A DNA stretch of 64,000 nucleotides from Faeciplasma sp048393055 (lineage in GTDB: Bacteria; Bacillota; Clostridia; Oscillospirales; Ruminococcaceae). Location: assembly GCA_048393055.1 (NCBI GenBank), contig DBFJJS010000010.1, forward strand, positions 310,001-374,000, in the 5' to 3' direction. Each line of letters starts with the position of its first letter. Positions within the stretch are counted from its first letter, which is position 1. Shown here piece after piece: positions 16,844-24,601 of this stretch. The notes beneath the pieces are model-generated. The model worked only from the letters and a program-made list of their open reading frames with translations, ran no database searches and was not told where the DNA came from. A program made the position numbers and the translations under genes.

Positions 16844-17212
16844 ATGAAGGTATTACTGAACGAACGGGGCTATGTGGAAAGTTACGCCCTGGAGGGCGAC
16901 CTGCTGGACGCTGTGGAAACGGCGGAACCGGATGATCTCTCGCATTTTGAGGAACACTTCACCGCCTATCAGGTGCAAGACGGTATCCTGGTCTTTGATG
17001 ACACCCAGGCCGAAGCGGAACAGGCTCAAGCCGCAAAGGACGCGTACCGAAAGAGGCGGGAGGTCGAGTGCTTTCCCATCATCAACCGGGGGTGGCTTTG
17101 GTACGATACCCTCTCGGAGGAACAGCTCTCGGAATTGAAAACCTGGTACCAGGCATGGCTGGACGGTACCAACACACAAACCATCCCGGAAAAACCGGAA
17201 TGGCTGACATGA
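16844..17212 (+). CDS. Phage protein of unknown function (fibre-associated position)
   Basis: 122-aa acidic protein starting MKVLLNERGYVESYALEGDL. A central Ala/Gln/Glu helix (TQAEAEQAQAAKDAYRKRRE) is followed by a CFPIINRGWLWYDTLSEEQL C-terminal block rich in aromatics, which recurs in small proteins encoded after tail fibres. GAGGTGCGACT precedes ATG 16844. Position between fibre and holin suggests a fibre-associated or assembly role, but no function can be assigned. Confidence 0.7.
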   Translation: MKVLLNERGYVESYALEGDLLDAVETAEPDDLSHFEEHFTAYQVQDGILVFDDTQAEAEQAQAAKDAYRKRREVECFPIINRGWLWYDTLSEEQLSELKTWYQAWLDGTNTQTIPEKPEWLT

Positions 17213-17273
17213 GGACAAAGGCGCTCCCGCTGGGGGCGTCTTTTCCATATTCAAAAATAAGGAGGACGAGACT

Positions 17274-17693
17274 ATGAAATCGATCTGGGTCGGCATCCAG
17301 GTTGCCTTTTCCACCCTGGGCGGCTTTCTGGGCTGGTACCTGGGCGGCATGGATGGCTTTCTCTATGCGCTGATCGCCTTCGTGCTGGTGGACTATATCA
17401 CCGGTGTGATGTGCGCCATCGTGGACAAGAAGCTGTCCAGCGCCGTGGGCTTCAAGGGCATCTGCCGGAAAGTGCTCATCTTCGTGCTGGTGGGCATCGG
17501 CAATCTGGTGGACGTGTATGTGCTGGGTCAGGAGGGAGTGCTCCGCACGGCGGTGATCTTCTTCTACCTGTCCAACGAAGGCATCTCTTTTCTGGAGAAC
17601 GCCGGGCGCCTGGGCCTGCCCATCCCGGCAAAGCTGAAGGACGTGCTGGAACAACTGCATGACAAAGGAGGAAGCGACATTGAATCTGCATAA
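17274..17693 (+). CDS. Phage holin (holin_4 / TcdE-like family)
   Basis: 139-aa membrane protein with an N-terminal hydrophobic segment (residues ~5-25), a second (~28-45, YALIAFVLVDYITGVMCAIV), and a third around 62-85 (VLIFVLVGIGNLVDVYVLG). This is the topology of the toxin-secretion/phage-lysis holin family. It would permeabilise the membrane to release the amidase encoded next. AAGGAGG (17260-17266) precedes ATG 17274. The 3' end overlaps the amidase start by 14 nt. Confidence 0.9.
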   Translation: MKSIWVGIQVAFSTLGGFLGWYLGGMDGFLYALIAFVLVDYITGVMCAIVDKKLSSAVGFKGICRKVLIFVLVGIGNLVDVYVLGQEGVLRTAVIFFYLSNEGISFLENAGRLGLPIPAKLKDVLEQLHDKGGSDIESA

Positions 17694-18639
17694 GCTGATT
17701 TTTACCAACAACGCCTGTTATAAGGCGGGACGCAAAATCACCCCCAAGGGCATCATGGTACATTCCACCGGGGCCAATAACCCGTGGCTGAAACGCTATG
17801 TGGGGCCGGACGATGGCCTGCTGGGGAAGAACCAGTACAATAACCATTGGAACCAGCCCATGGATCGGGAGGTCTGCGTCCACGCCTTCATTGGCAAGCT
17901 GGCCGATGGAACGGTGGCTACCTACCAGACCCTGCCGTGGGATCATCGGGGCTGGCACGCCGGCGGTTCCGCCAATGACACCCACATCTCCTTCGAGATC
18001 TGCGAGGATGACCTCACGGACGCCGATTATCTGGATAAGGTCTATCATGAAGCGGTGGACCTCTGCGTGTATCTCTGCGGACTCTATGGCCTGACGGAGC
18101 ATGACATCATCTGCCACTGCGAGGGTCATGATCTGGGCATTGCGTCCAACCACGGGGACGTGCTGCACTGGTGGCCGAAGCACGGGAAGAACATGGACAC
18201 TTTCCGTGCGGAGGTTGCGGCCAGGCTGGGCGGCTCTGAGCCGGATATGCCTGTGGAGCAGATTCAGCCCAACGGAGACATCCAGGCCGGCGACCTGGTG
18301 GCCATCACCGGGACGAAGTATTATGGCGGACAGACCATCCCCGCCTGGGTCAAGAAGCAGCGGTGGTACGTCTGCGAAGTGTCCGGCGACCGTGCGGTCA
18401 TCAACAAAAATGAGAGCGGCACCAATGCCATCATGTCCCCGGTTCGGATTTCCGACCTGGCTCCGGCGGAAAGCGCGGCGGTGACCTACCGCGTCCACAC
18501 CGTGGTCAAGGGCGATACTCTCTGGGGCATCGCCGAGAAGTATCTGGGCAGCGGCGCCCGCTACAAGGAGATCAAGACCCTCAATGGTCTTGACAGCGAC
18601 ACTATCTACAGCGGCCAGAAGCTGAAGATTCCGAACTAA
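17680..18639 (+). CDS. N-acetylmuramoyl-L-alanine amidase endolysin with LysM domain
   Basis: Phage endolysin that cuts the amide bond between muramic acid and L-alanine. Residues ~15-170 form an Amidase_2/PGRP-type zinc domain: GIMVHSTGANN carries the first His, and HCEGHDLGIASNHGDVLHWW near 150-170 the later ligands. A spacer with an SH3-like segment follows, then a C-terminal LysM domain of ~45 residues (YRVHTVVKGDTLWGIAEKYL). The frame opens at ATG 17659, but AAAGGAGGAAG (17664-17674) fits TTG 17680, giving MNLHKLIFTNN. The stop is followed by the terminator that ends the lysis operon. Confidence 0.92.
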   Translation: MNLHKLIFTNNACYKAGRKITPKGIMVHSTGANNPWLKRYVGPDDGLLGKNQYNNHWNQPMDREVCVHAFIGKLADGTVATYQTLPWDHRGWHAGGSANDTHISFEICEDDLTDADYLDKVYHEAVDLCVYLCGLYGLTEHDIICHCEGHDLGIASNHGDVLHWWPKHGKNMDTFRAEVAARLGGSEPDMPVEQIQPNGDIQAGDLVAITGTKYYGGQTIPAWVKKQRWYVCEVSGDRAVINKNESGTNAIMSPVRISDLAPAESAAVTYRVHTVVKGDTLWGIAEKYLGSGARYKEIKTLNGLDSDTIYSGQKLKIPN

Positions 18640-18655
18640 ATATCCATTCCAGCCG

Positions 18656-18700
18656 AAGGGGTGCAGTCATGTTTTGTGGCTGCACCCCTTTATTTTTTTA
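18656..18700 (+). terminator. Rho-independent terminator of the late/lysis operon
   Basis: AAGGGGTGCAG (18656-18666) pairs perfectly with CTGCACCCCTT (18680-18690), followed by TATTTTTTTA. It closes the tail-lysis transcription unit before the recombinase block. Confidence 0.9.
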
Positions 18701-18773
18701 TTCTCCTCATATTTGCCCTTTCCCGTGGCCGTATGGTGAAGAGCAGCCAGAGCTTCTCGGAAAGGGGCAAGTC

Positions 18774-19172
18774 ATGACAGAAACTGAAAAACTCAAAATC
18801 AGTAAACTCAGGCGGGACGGGCTGGGGTACAAGAAAATCGCTGCGGCTCTCGACCTGCCGGTCAATAGTGTCAAAACCTATCTCCGCCGCCATCCTGCCG
18901 ATGAGGATGCCGCCGCTATTCCAGACTTCTGCGAGATGTGCGGAAAACCCATCATCCAAATACCGCACCGCAAACACAAGCGGTTCTGCTCCGACTCATG
19001 CCGTATCTCCTGGTGGAATGCTCACCCAGACAAGGGCGGAAAGCGGACGCTTAACACTTTTACCTGCATCTATTGTGGGCGCACATTTCAAAGCGGCGCG
19101 AGAGATCGGCGTTACTGTTCCCGCAATTGTTATGCCAAGGCTCGGAAAAAGGCGGTGAGTGAGAATGGATGA
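18774..19172 (+). CDS. HTH and zinc-ribbon protein of the recombinase block
   Basis: 132 aa. Residues ~5-40 form a sigma-region-4/resolvase-like helix-turn-helix (KLRRDGLGYKKIAAALDLPV). Two zinc-ribbon-like clusters follow: C-x2-C with C-x4-C around CEMCGKP and RFCSDSCR, then CIYCGRTF with RYCSRNC. It probably binds DNA. The open frame begins upstream inside the terminator, but AAAGGGGCAAGTC precedes ATG 18774. It overlaps the next gene by 8 nt and sits before two serine recombinases, so a role in controlling or assisting recombination is inferred, not shown. Confidence 0.75.
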   Translation: MTETEKLKISKLRRDGLGYKKIAAALDLPVNSVKTYLRRHPADEDAAAIPDFCEMCGKPIIQIPHRKHKRFCSDSCRISWWNAHPDKGGKRTLNTFTCIYCGRTFQSGARDRRYCSRNCYAKARKKAVSENG

Positions 19173-19359
19173 TTTCTGCGAGAGACTGACCGCCTATCAG
19201 ACCGCCATGAGCCTTGCCCGGAGTATGCTCCGGCAGGGCATCATCTGCGAGGATGACTACCGCAAAATTGATACAATCATCGCCAAAAAGCATGGAGTAT
19301 CTTCGTGTAGTATATTCCGCTTTGAATCGCCAAAATTGCTGGATAATAAGCACTTTTAG
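19165..19359 (+). CDS. Small conserved protein, SHOCT-like
   Basis: 64 aa from ATG 19165 (MDDFCERLTAYQTAMSLARS, then MLRQGIICEDDYRKIDTIIA). The LRQGIICEDDYRKID part resembles the short 'SHOCT'-type helical motif seen in small genes next to site-specific recombinases. GTGAGAATGG lies at the end of the previous gene, so translation is probably coupled. The last ~15 codons are more A+T-rich than the rest. Function unknown. Confidence 0.65.
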   Translation: MDDFCERLTAYQTAMSLARSMLRQGIICEDDYRKIDTIIAKKHGVSSCSIFRFESPKLLDNKHF

Positions 19360-19391
19360 AGGTAATATGCAGTGGACAAGGAGGTGACAGA

Positions 19392-20708
19392 ATGGCAAGA
19401 ACCATTCAACAAATTTCATTCCCCGTACCCATGCGGCCCAGCCTGAAGCGGGTCGCAGCCTATGCCAGAGTTTCCTCCGGGAAGGATGCCATGCTGCATT
19501 CTTTGTCCGCACAGGTGAGCTACTACAGTGCGCTGATCCAAAAGCATACTGGCTGGCTTTACTGCGGGGTCTATGCCGATGAAGCGTTCACCGGCACCAA
19601 GGACAGCCGGGACGGGTTTCAAAGCCTGCTGGCTGAGTGCCGCGCTGGAAACATCGATATGGTCATCACGAAATCCATTTCCCGCTTTGCGCGGAACACG
19701 GTGACCCTGCTGGAAACCGTCCGGGAGCTGAAAGCCCTGGGGGTTGACGTCTATTTCGAGGAGCAGAACATCCACACCATGAGCGCAGACGGAGAACTAA
19801 TGATGACCATCCTGGCTTCCTACGCACAGGAAGAAAGCCGCTCCGCCAGCGAGAATCAGAAGTGGCGGATTCGCCGGGGCTTCGAGCGCGGTGAGCTGGT
19901 CAACCTACGCTTCCTGTTCGGGTACAAAATTGAGAAGGGCTGCGTGGCCGTTGACCCGGAAAAGGCAACGGTGGTGCGGGAGGTGTTCCGCAGGGCTTTG
20001 GAGGGAGAATCCCTTACCAGCCTGGCCATTGACCTAAACCGGCGAGGGTTCACTGGTGTTCTGGGCGGGAAATGGAACTCCATGCGAATCCGGGAGATGT
20101 TGTCCAATGAGAAGTACCTGGGCAACGCGCTCCTGCAAAAGCAATACCGGAACAACCATCTGGAGAAAAAGGAGATTCCAAACCGAGGTGAGCTGCCCCA
20201 ATATTATGCGGAGGGAACTCATGAAGCCATTATCGACCAGGCCACCTTCGATGCAGCTCAGGAGCTTCTTGCCGGAATTACGGAGAACAGCCCGGTCAAG
20301 CGGCCCCGCCGGCGGTCGGCCTTCACCAGCATGATTACCTGCACGGTGTGCGGTCGCAACTATAAGCGATGCACCGGCGGGAAGCGACATTTCTGGAACT
20401 GCCCAACTGCGGTGCAGACAGATTTGCCTTCCTGCGGTACATCACAGATTCCGGAGAAGCTGCTCTACGACCTTGCTGCCCAGGTACTCGGCCTTGCACA
20501 GTTCGATGAGGGAGTCTTCCTGGAAAGGGTCAAAGGCATCGATGCCCTCCCGGACAAGACCCTGGTGTTTCATTTCAAAGACGGCTCCACGGCAGAGCGG
20601 CATTGGGAACACATATCCAGGGCCAAGAGCTGGACGCCGGAAATGAAGGAAATTGCCCGCCAGCGGGCGCTGGCGCAAAGGAGGGGTGAGAAATGGCAAG
20701 AGCCGTAA
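19392..20708 (+). CDS. Large serine recombinase A (first of tandem pair)
   Basis: 438-aa serine integrase/resolvase-type recombinase. The catalytic domain spans ~15-160 (KRVAAYARVSSGKDAM with the nucleophile Ser; KSISRFARNTVTLLETVREL). A Recombinase domain (~170-280) and a zinc ribbon with C-x2-C (CTVCGRNY) and later Cys around 330-355 follow. It lacks an obvious long C-terminal coiled coil, unlike its neighbour. AAGGAGGTGACAG precedes ATG 19392. The 3' end overlaps recombinase B by 16 nt, so the two are made together and probably act on the same element ends, as CcrA/CcrB do. Confidence 0.92.
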   Translation: MARTIQQISFPVPMRPSLKRVAAYARVSSGKDAMLHSLSAQVSYYSALIQKHTGWLYCGVYADEAFTGTKDSRDGFQSLLAECRAGNIDMVITKSISRFARNTVTLLETVRELKALGVDVYFEEQNIHTMSADGELMMTILASYAQEESRSASENQKWRIRRGFERGELVNLRFLFGYKIEKGCVAVDPEKATVVREVFRRALEGESLTSLAIDLNRRGFTGVLGGKWNSMRIREMLSNEKYLGNALLQKQYRNNHLEKKEIPNRGELPQYYAEGTHEAIIDQATFDAAQELLAGITENSPVKRPRRRSAFTSMITCTVCGRNYKRCTGGKRHFWNCPTAVQTDLPSCGTSQIPEKLLYDLAAQVLGLAQFDEGVFLERVKGIDALPDKTLVFHFKDGSTAERHWEHISRAKSWTPEMKEIARQRALAQRRGEKWQEP

Positions 20709-22270
20709 CCGTCATCCCACCCACGATCCAACCCATCACGCACCTTGCGCGAAACGCTGTGGTGCGCCGGCGGGTAGCGGCCTATGCCCGTGTCTCCACC
20801 TCCAGTGAAGAACAGCTCACCAGCTACGAAGCCCAGGTGGACTACTACACCCGCTTCATTCAGTCCAAGCTGGAGTGGGAGTTCGTAAGGGTCTACACCG
20901 ATGAAGGCATTTCAGCGGTGAACACAAAAAAGCGTGAAGGTTTCAACCAGATGGTGCGGGATGCGCTTGATGGGAAAATCGACCTCATCGTTACCAAGTC
21001 GGTCAGTCGGTTTGCCCGAAACACCGTAGACAGCCTGGTGACCGTCCGCAAGCTGAAAGAGAAGGGTGTGGAGGTCTACTTCGAAAAGGAAAACATCTAC
21101 ACCCTGGACAGTAAAGGCGAGCTGCTGATCACCATCATGTCCTCTCTGGCGCAGGAGGAGAGCCGCTCCATTTCGGAGAACGTCACCTGGGGACAGAGAA
21201 AGCGTTTTGCCGATGGAAAGGTCAGCCTACCGTACAGCCACTTCCTGGGCTATCGGAAGGGCGACAACGGTTTGCCGGAGATCGTGCCGGAGGAAGCGGA
21301 AACCGTCCGCTGGATTTACAGCCTATTCCTCAGCGGAAAGACAACCGGCTCCATTGCAAGCCTTCTCACCAGGGAAGGGATGCTCACCCCCGCCGGCAAG
21401 AAAAAGTGGGCGGCAAGCACGGTGGAGAGTATTCTGAAAAATGAGAAGTACAAAGGAGATGCCCTCCTCCAAAAGGCATTCACGGTGGATTTTCTCACCA
21501 AAAAGCAGAAGAAAAACGAGGGTGAGGTGCCACAGTACTATGTGGAGAACAGCCATCCGGCTATTATCGATCCCGCCGAATGGAAGCTGGTGCAGCGGGA
21601 GCTGGAGCGCAGGAAAGCCATCGGGCGCAGCTACAGCGGCAACAGCATCTTTTCCTCCCGGCTGGTTTGCGGAGACTGCGGCTGTTACTTCGGCTCAAAG
21701 GTCTGGCATTCCACCGACAAATACCGGCGCACCATCTGGCGGTGCAACAGCAAGTTCACCGGTGAAGAAAAGTGCCAGACACCGCACCTGACCGAGGAAG
21801 AGATCAAGGCTCGTTTCCTGGATGCCTTCAATGCGCTGGTAGCGGACAAAGAGCGGCTGCTGGACGAGTGCCGCACCATGCAAGCGGTGCTTACCGACAC
21901 CGGCTCCCTGGACAGTGAGATTTCGGCGCTTCTTTCCGAAATGGAGGTGGTAGCCGAGCTGACCAAGCGGTGCATCGAAGAGAATTCCACCACGGCACAG
22001 GACCAGGCCACTTACCTGGAACGGTACAACGGCTTGGCAGAGCGGTACGAAACTTCCAAAGCCAAGCTGGAGAAACTCCAGGCAGCAAAGGCCCAGCGGG
22101 AAGCCAAGGCCGAGGACATCGGCGGCTTCATGTTCGAGCTGGCGGAGTACGGCGACCCAATCACCGAGTTCGATGATCGGCTCTGGCTCACAGTTATCGA
22201 CACCGTGACCGTCCACCGGGATGGGCAGCTGACATTCAAATTCCAGACGGGTCATGAGATTTCGGGTTGA
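20693..22270 (+). CDS. Large serine recombinase B (second of tandem pair)
   Basis: 525-aa large serine recombinase. The catalytic domain (~25-175) has RRVAAYARVSTSSEEQLTSY with the nucleophile Ser and KSVSRFARNTVDSLVTVRKL. A Recombinase domain (GYRKGDNGLPEIVPEEAETV) lies at ~185-300. The zinc ribbon (CGDCGCYFG and later RCNSKFTGEEKC) is at ~320-365, followed by a coiled coil (~390-480, EMEVVAELTKRCIEENSTTA onwards) as in integrases. All parts are intact. The terminator at 22280-22312 ends this unit and marks the right-hand end of clearly phage-like DNA. Confidence 0.93.
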   Translation: MARAVTVIPPTIQPITHLARNAVVRRRVAAYARVSTSSEEQLTSYEAQVDYYTRFIQSKLEWEFVRVYTDEGISAVNTKKREGFNQMVRDALDGKIDLIVTKSVSRFARNTVDSLVTVRKLKEKGVEVYFEKENIYTLDSKGELLITIMSSLAQEESRSISENVTWGQRKRFADGKVSLPYSHFLGYRKGDNGLPEIVPEEAETVRWIYSLFLSGKTTGSIASLLTREGMLTPAGKKKWAASTVESILKNEKYKGDALLQKAFTVDFLTKKQKKNEGEVPQYYVENSHPAIIDPAEWKLVQRELERRKAIGRSYSGNSIFSSRLVCGDCGCYFGSKVWHSTDKYRRTIWRCNSKFTGEEKCQTPHLTEEEIKARFLDAFNALVADKERLLDECRTMQAVLTDTGSLDSEISALLSEMEVVAELTKRCIEENSTTAQDQATYLERYNGLAERYETSKAKLEKLQAAKAQREAKAEDIGGFMFELAEYGDPITEFDDRLWLTVIDTVTVHRDGQLTFKFQTGHEISG

Positions 22271-22279
22271 TTATTCAAA

Positions 22280-22312
22280 GCGGGTGTTCCCAACGGGAGC
22301 ACCTGCTTTTTC
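22280..22312 (+). terminator. Terminator after the recombinases
   Basis: GCGGGTGTTCCC (22280-22291) pairs with GGGAGCACCTGC (22295-22306), 12 pairs including two G-U, with a 3-nt loop and TTTTTC following. It ends the recombinase transcript. Confidence 0.8.
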
Positions 22313-22327
22313 TCTCTACTGAAATAG

Positions 22328-22356
22328 TAGAATTCTCTGATCAGGTATGATATAAT
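22328..22356 (+). promoter_or_regulatory. Extended -10 promoter for the membrane protein at 22409
   Basis: TATAAT (22351-22356) preceded by TGA gives an extended -10. The matching -35 position (22328-22333) is weak (TAGAAT), with a 17-nt spacer. A start near 22363 would leave a leader of about 45 nt. Confidence 0.55.
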
Positions 22357-22408
22357 ATTTTCCAAAGAAAGTGTATATCTGCCTGGCATCGGTGAGGGGA
22401 AATCATTT

Positions 22409-23137
22409 ATGGACTGGATTACAATTTTATTAGTTGCGCTGTTCGTTTTTCTTCTTGGCCTTTATATTAAGCATTATCTCCCGTCTTATTTCAATGAAAA
22501 AGGCAAAAATTTGGCGACTAAAGAAGATATTGAGGATATTACACGCAAAACGGAAGAGGTACAAAAGGAATTTAAGGAGGGTTTTGAACTTTTTACTTCT
22601 GATGTTCATTTCAAATATGACTTTTATTATAGGCAGTATGCTGAGTTATACAGTAAATTGTATGGTATTATCATCCAGTCAGAGTATGTAAGAAAATTTA
22701 TAAAACTGAGTGATGGCAAGGATATTCCTTTTGAAGAAGCTCCGTTTATCGAGATATCTCCAACTCACAAGGTTACGCAAACATTTACGTTTGGTGAAGG
22801 TCAGCCATTAAAAGCAACCCAAAACGAAGAATCCATTAACACGCCTATATCGGATTTTAACAAAAAGCAACTTTGTGAGTATATTATTCAGAATGCTGAG
22901 TATGCAACACAGCGGTTATTAAAATTGGCTATTTCCTATCGGTTTTCTTACTATTATTATTCTGGAAATCCTGATGTAAAGAATGCATCTTGCAAAAATA
23001 CGGCAGATGAAGAAGAGTTCCGCTTAATTAGAGAAATGGTCTGTTGTATTGTGCAGGAATATAATTTCTTCCGAAAAGAATTAAAAATGGGATATGATGA
23101 AGATGAACTAACAACAGGGATTCCCAAAATCATATGA
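22409..23137 (+). CDS. Single-pass membrane protein of unknown function
   Basis: 242 aa. One N-terminal hydrophobic helix (residues ~4-24, ITILLVALFVFLLGLYIKHY) is followed by NEKGKNLATKEDIEDITRKT, a motif I associate with many uncharacterised one-helix proteins. A coiled coil (~45-60) and a helical cytoplasmic-type domain come next, with an aromatic-rich RFSYYYYSGN and a CCIVQEYNFFRKE section. It is much richer in A+T than the prophage genes. It lies directly after the recombinases with its own promoter and terminator, the position of lysogenic-conversion or defence cargo. Superinfection exclusion is possible but unproven. GTGAGGGG lies ~12 nt before ATG 22409. Confidence 0.75.
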   Translation: MDWITILLVALFVFLLGLYIKHYLPSYFNEKGKNLATKEDIEDITRKTEEVQKEFKEGFELFTSDVHFKYDFYYRQYAELYSKLYGIIIQSEYVRKFIKLSDGKDIPFEEAPFIEISPTHKVTQTFTFGEGQPLKATQNEESINTPISDFNKKQLCEYIIQNAEYATQRLLKLAISYRFSYYYYSGNPDVKNASCKNTADEEEFRLIREMVCCIVQEYNFFRKELKMGYDEDELTTGIPKII

Positions 23138-23155
23138 ACCCCCTTGGCGAAAAGT

Positions 23156-23187
23156 GAACCCCCTAACGCAAAAGGGGGTTCATTTGT
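23156..23187 (+). terminator. Terminator after the single-pass membrane protein gene
   Basis: GAACCCCCT (23156-23164) pairs perfectly with AGGGGGTTC (23173-23181), followed by ATTTGT. A second copy of the left arm (GAACCCCCTT) lies at 23136-23145, overlapping the stop codon, so two alternative hairpins could form with the same right arm. Confidence 0.65.
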
Positions 23188-23326
23188 ATCACAATTAGGG
23201 TCATTTTCCAAAGAAGCACCGCAATTTTGATACAGTGGGTATCAAGGCTGCAGTGCTTATTCTTTATTTAAAAGCTGTAATTTTAAGGACTTTCAGGTGT
23301 TTATGGCGTTGACCTTTTCACTACAG

Positions 23327-23386
23327 AACGATAGCCCGCTGTCCTCCAGCCCCCAGTAAAGGCTGGTGTGACAACAGGCTATCGTT
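23327..23386 (+). repeat. Long imperfect hairpin of unknown role
   Basis: Outer stem AACGATAGCC (23327-23336) with GGCTATCGTT (23377-23386), ten perfect pairs. Inside are a TGTC/GACA stem and a CCAGCC/GGCTGG stem closed by a 9-nt loop. It is richer in G+C than its surroundings. The nearest T run (CTTTTTT) starts about 8 nt later, so it is a poor terminator. Confidence 0.6.
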
Positions 23387-23558
23387 TACTTCTCCTTTTT
23401 TCCTTTGTGATAGAGGAAAAAGCAACTACACATTGCAGCAATTTTGATTATAGTAAAAGTCAGTCATGCATAATTTAATCCGGCAAAGTGAAACAGCAAT
23501 ATTAGCGGAAACGAAAAAATGATCTGCCGCAACATCGTAATGAAAACACTGCTTTGCC

Positions 23559-23586
23559 TTTGTTTATTCCCTAAAAATGATATAAT
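23559..23586 (+). promoter_or_regulatory. Promoter-like site before the AraC gene
   Basis: Perfect TATAAT at 23581-23586; the -35 is weak (TTTGTT 23559-23564 with a 16-nt spacer, or TTGTTT one base later). It would give a leader of about 30 nt before ATG 23625. Confidence 0.45.
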
Positions 23587-23624
23587 AATTTAAAGATCAA
23601 GAGTTCTACAGGAGCAATACACAT

Positions 23625-24515
23625 ATGCCTATTCTACTTGACCATCAATTACGGGAACAAATCTCTCACAAAGTCACAGAATTTCCCGTCACCTATTATC
23701 ACGATGAATTAGTTGAATTGCCAAATTGGACTGGACCTTTTCATTGGCATTCTGACTTTGAAATAGCGACTGCTGTAAGAAATGTTTTAGATTATCAAGT
23801 TGGTCAGCAGCGTATCACGCTGAATGCAGGTGACAGCATATTCATCAACGGGAATATACTGCACAGAGTCCGGCAATTGTCTGGGGACAGTCCCGATCCC
23901 ATACCCGTTGTTGTCTTTTCCGGTGTTGCTATTGCTCCTGAGCAAAGCACAATTTATCAAAAATATATTCGCAAAATCTTGGAGTTTGATTCATTACCAT
24001 TTGTTGTATTTCGGCAGGAAGACAGTTCTTGTAGCGAAGTCAACAAATTAATCCAAGATACCTACCATTGTTTGAGCCAACAAGCACTATGTTATGAAAT
24101 GACAGTACAGCGCAACATCAGCCAGGTATTTGAATACCTGTTCTTTAATCTTAAAAGCTTTCCAAAATTTGAAGCTTCCCGCATCCAACTGAAAAATCAG
24201 ATTCGACTTCAAAAGATGCTTACATATATCTATGAACATTATTCAGAAACAGTTACACTAAGGAATATTTCCAATTCCGCTCATATCAGCTGCAGTGAAG
24301 CCGGGCGCTGCTTCCATACCTGTATGGGATGTTCTCCTGTGGAAGCGCTAATACAATACAGGCTTCAAACTGCCCACCGATTGCTGGTTGAAAAAACACT
24401 TACCCTCCAAGAAATCAGCTCTGCCTGCGGATTCAATTCGGTAAACTATTTTAGCCGTCAGTTTAAGAAGATCTATGGATATGCGCCTAGTCAAAACCGT
24501 GATTTGGGTAAATAG
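23625..24515 (+). CDS. AraC-family transcriptional regulator
   Basis: 296 aa. The N-terminal ~150 residues form a cupin sensor domain (GPFHWHSDFEIATAVRNVLD; ITLNAGDSIFINGNILHRVR). The C-terminal ~100 residues carry the two helix-turn-helix units (ETVTLRNISNSAHISCSEAG; LTLQEISSACGFNSVNYFSR) ending in FKKIYGYAPSQNR. Such regulators control neighbouring sugar-uptake genes. Here the downstream DUF1349 gene and an MFS transporter remnant are the likely former targets. ACAGGAGCAATACACAT precedes ATG 23625. It is intact although the transporter is not. Confidence 0.92.
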   Translation: MPILLDHQLREQISHKVTEFPVTYYHDELVELPNWTGPFHWHSDFEIATAVRNVLDYQVGQQRITLNAGDSIFINGNILHRVRQLSGDSPDPIPVVVFSGVAIAPEQSTIYQKYIRKILEFDSLPFVVFRQEDSSCSEVNKLIQDTYHCLSQQALCYEMTVQRNISQVFEYLFFNLKSFPKFEASRIQLKNQIRLQKMLTYIYEHYSETVTLRNISNSAHISCSEAGRCFHTCMGCSPVEALIQYRLQTAHRLLVEKTLTLQEISSACGFNSVNYFSRQFKKIYGYAPSQNRDLGK

Positions 24516-24540
24516 TGCTTTTCCACGGCGTAATTATACC

Positions 24541-24569
24541 TTCACTTTGATGAGCTCTAATGCTATAAT
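24541..24569 (+). promoter_or_regulatory. Promoter of the DUF1349 gene
   Basis: TTCACT (24541-24546), a 17-nt spacer and TATAAT (24564-24569) with TGC directly before it (extended -10). Probably the target of the adjacent AraC regulator. Confidence 0.6.
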
Positions 24570-24601
24570 GCATTTAAAATTATAACGGAAGGATGAACAT
24601 A

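Larger units (their letters stand above)
23188..23624. other. A+T-rich non-coding stretch with one long hairpin
   Basis: No credible gene. It holds a long imperfect hairpin (23327-23386) and a promoter-like site before the AraC gene. An 11-nt direct repeat GCAATTTTGAT occurs near 23220 and 23440, on both sides of the hairpin; this could be chance or a trace of insertion. Confidence 0.5.

Noticed and set aside
23220..23450. 11-nt direct repeat GCAATTTTGAT as a prophage attachment site
   Set aside because: Both copies lie on the same side of the prophage end, 220 nt apart, so they cannot be attL/attR; could be chance in A+T-rich DNA.
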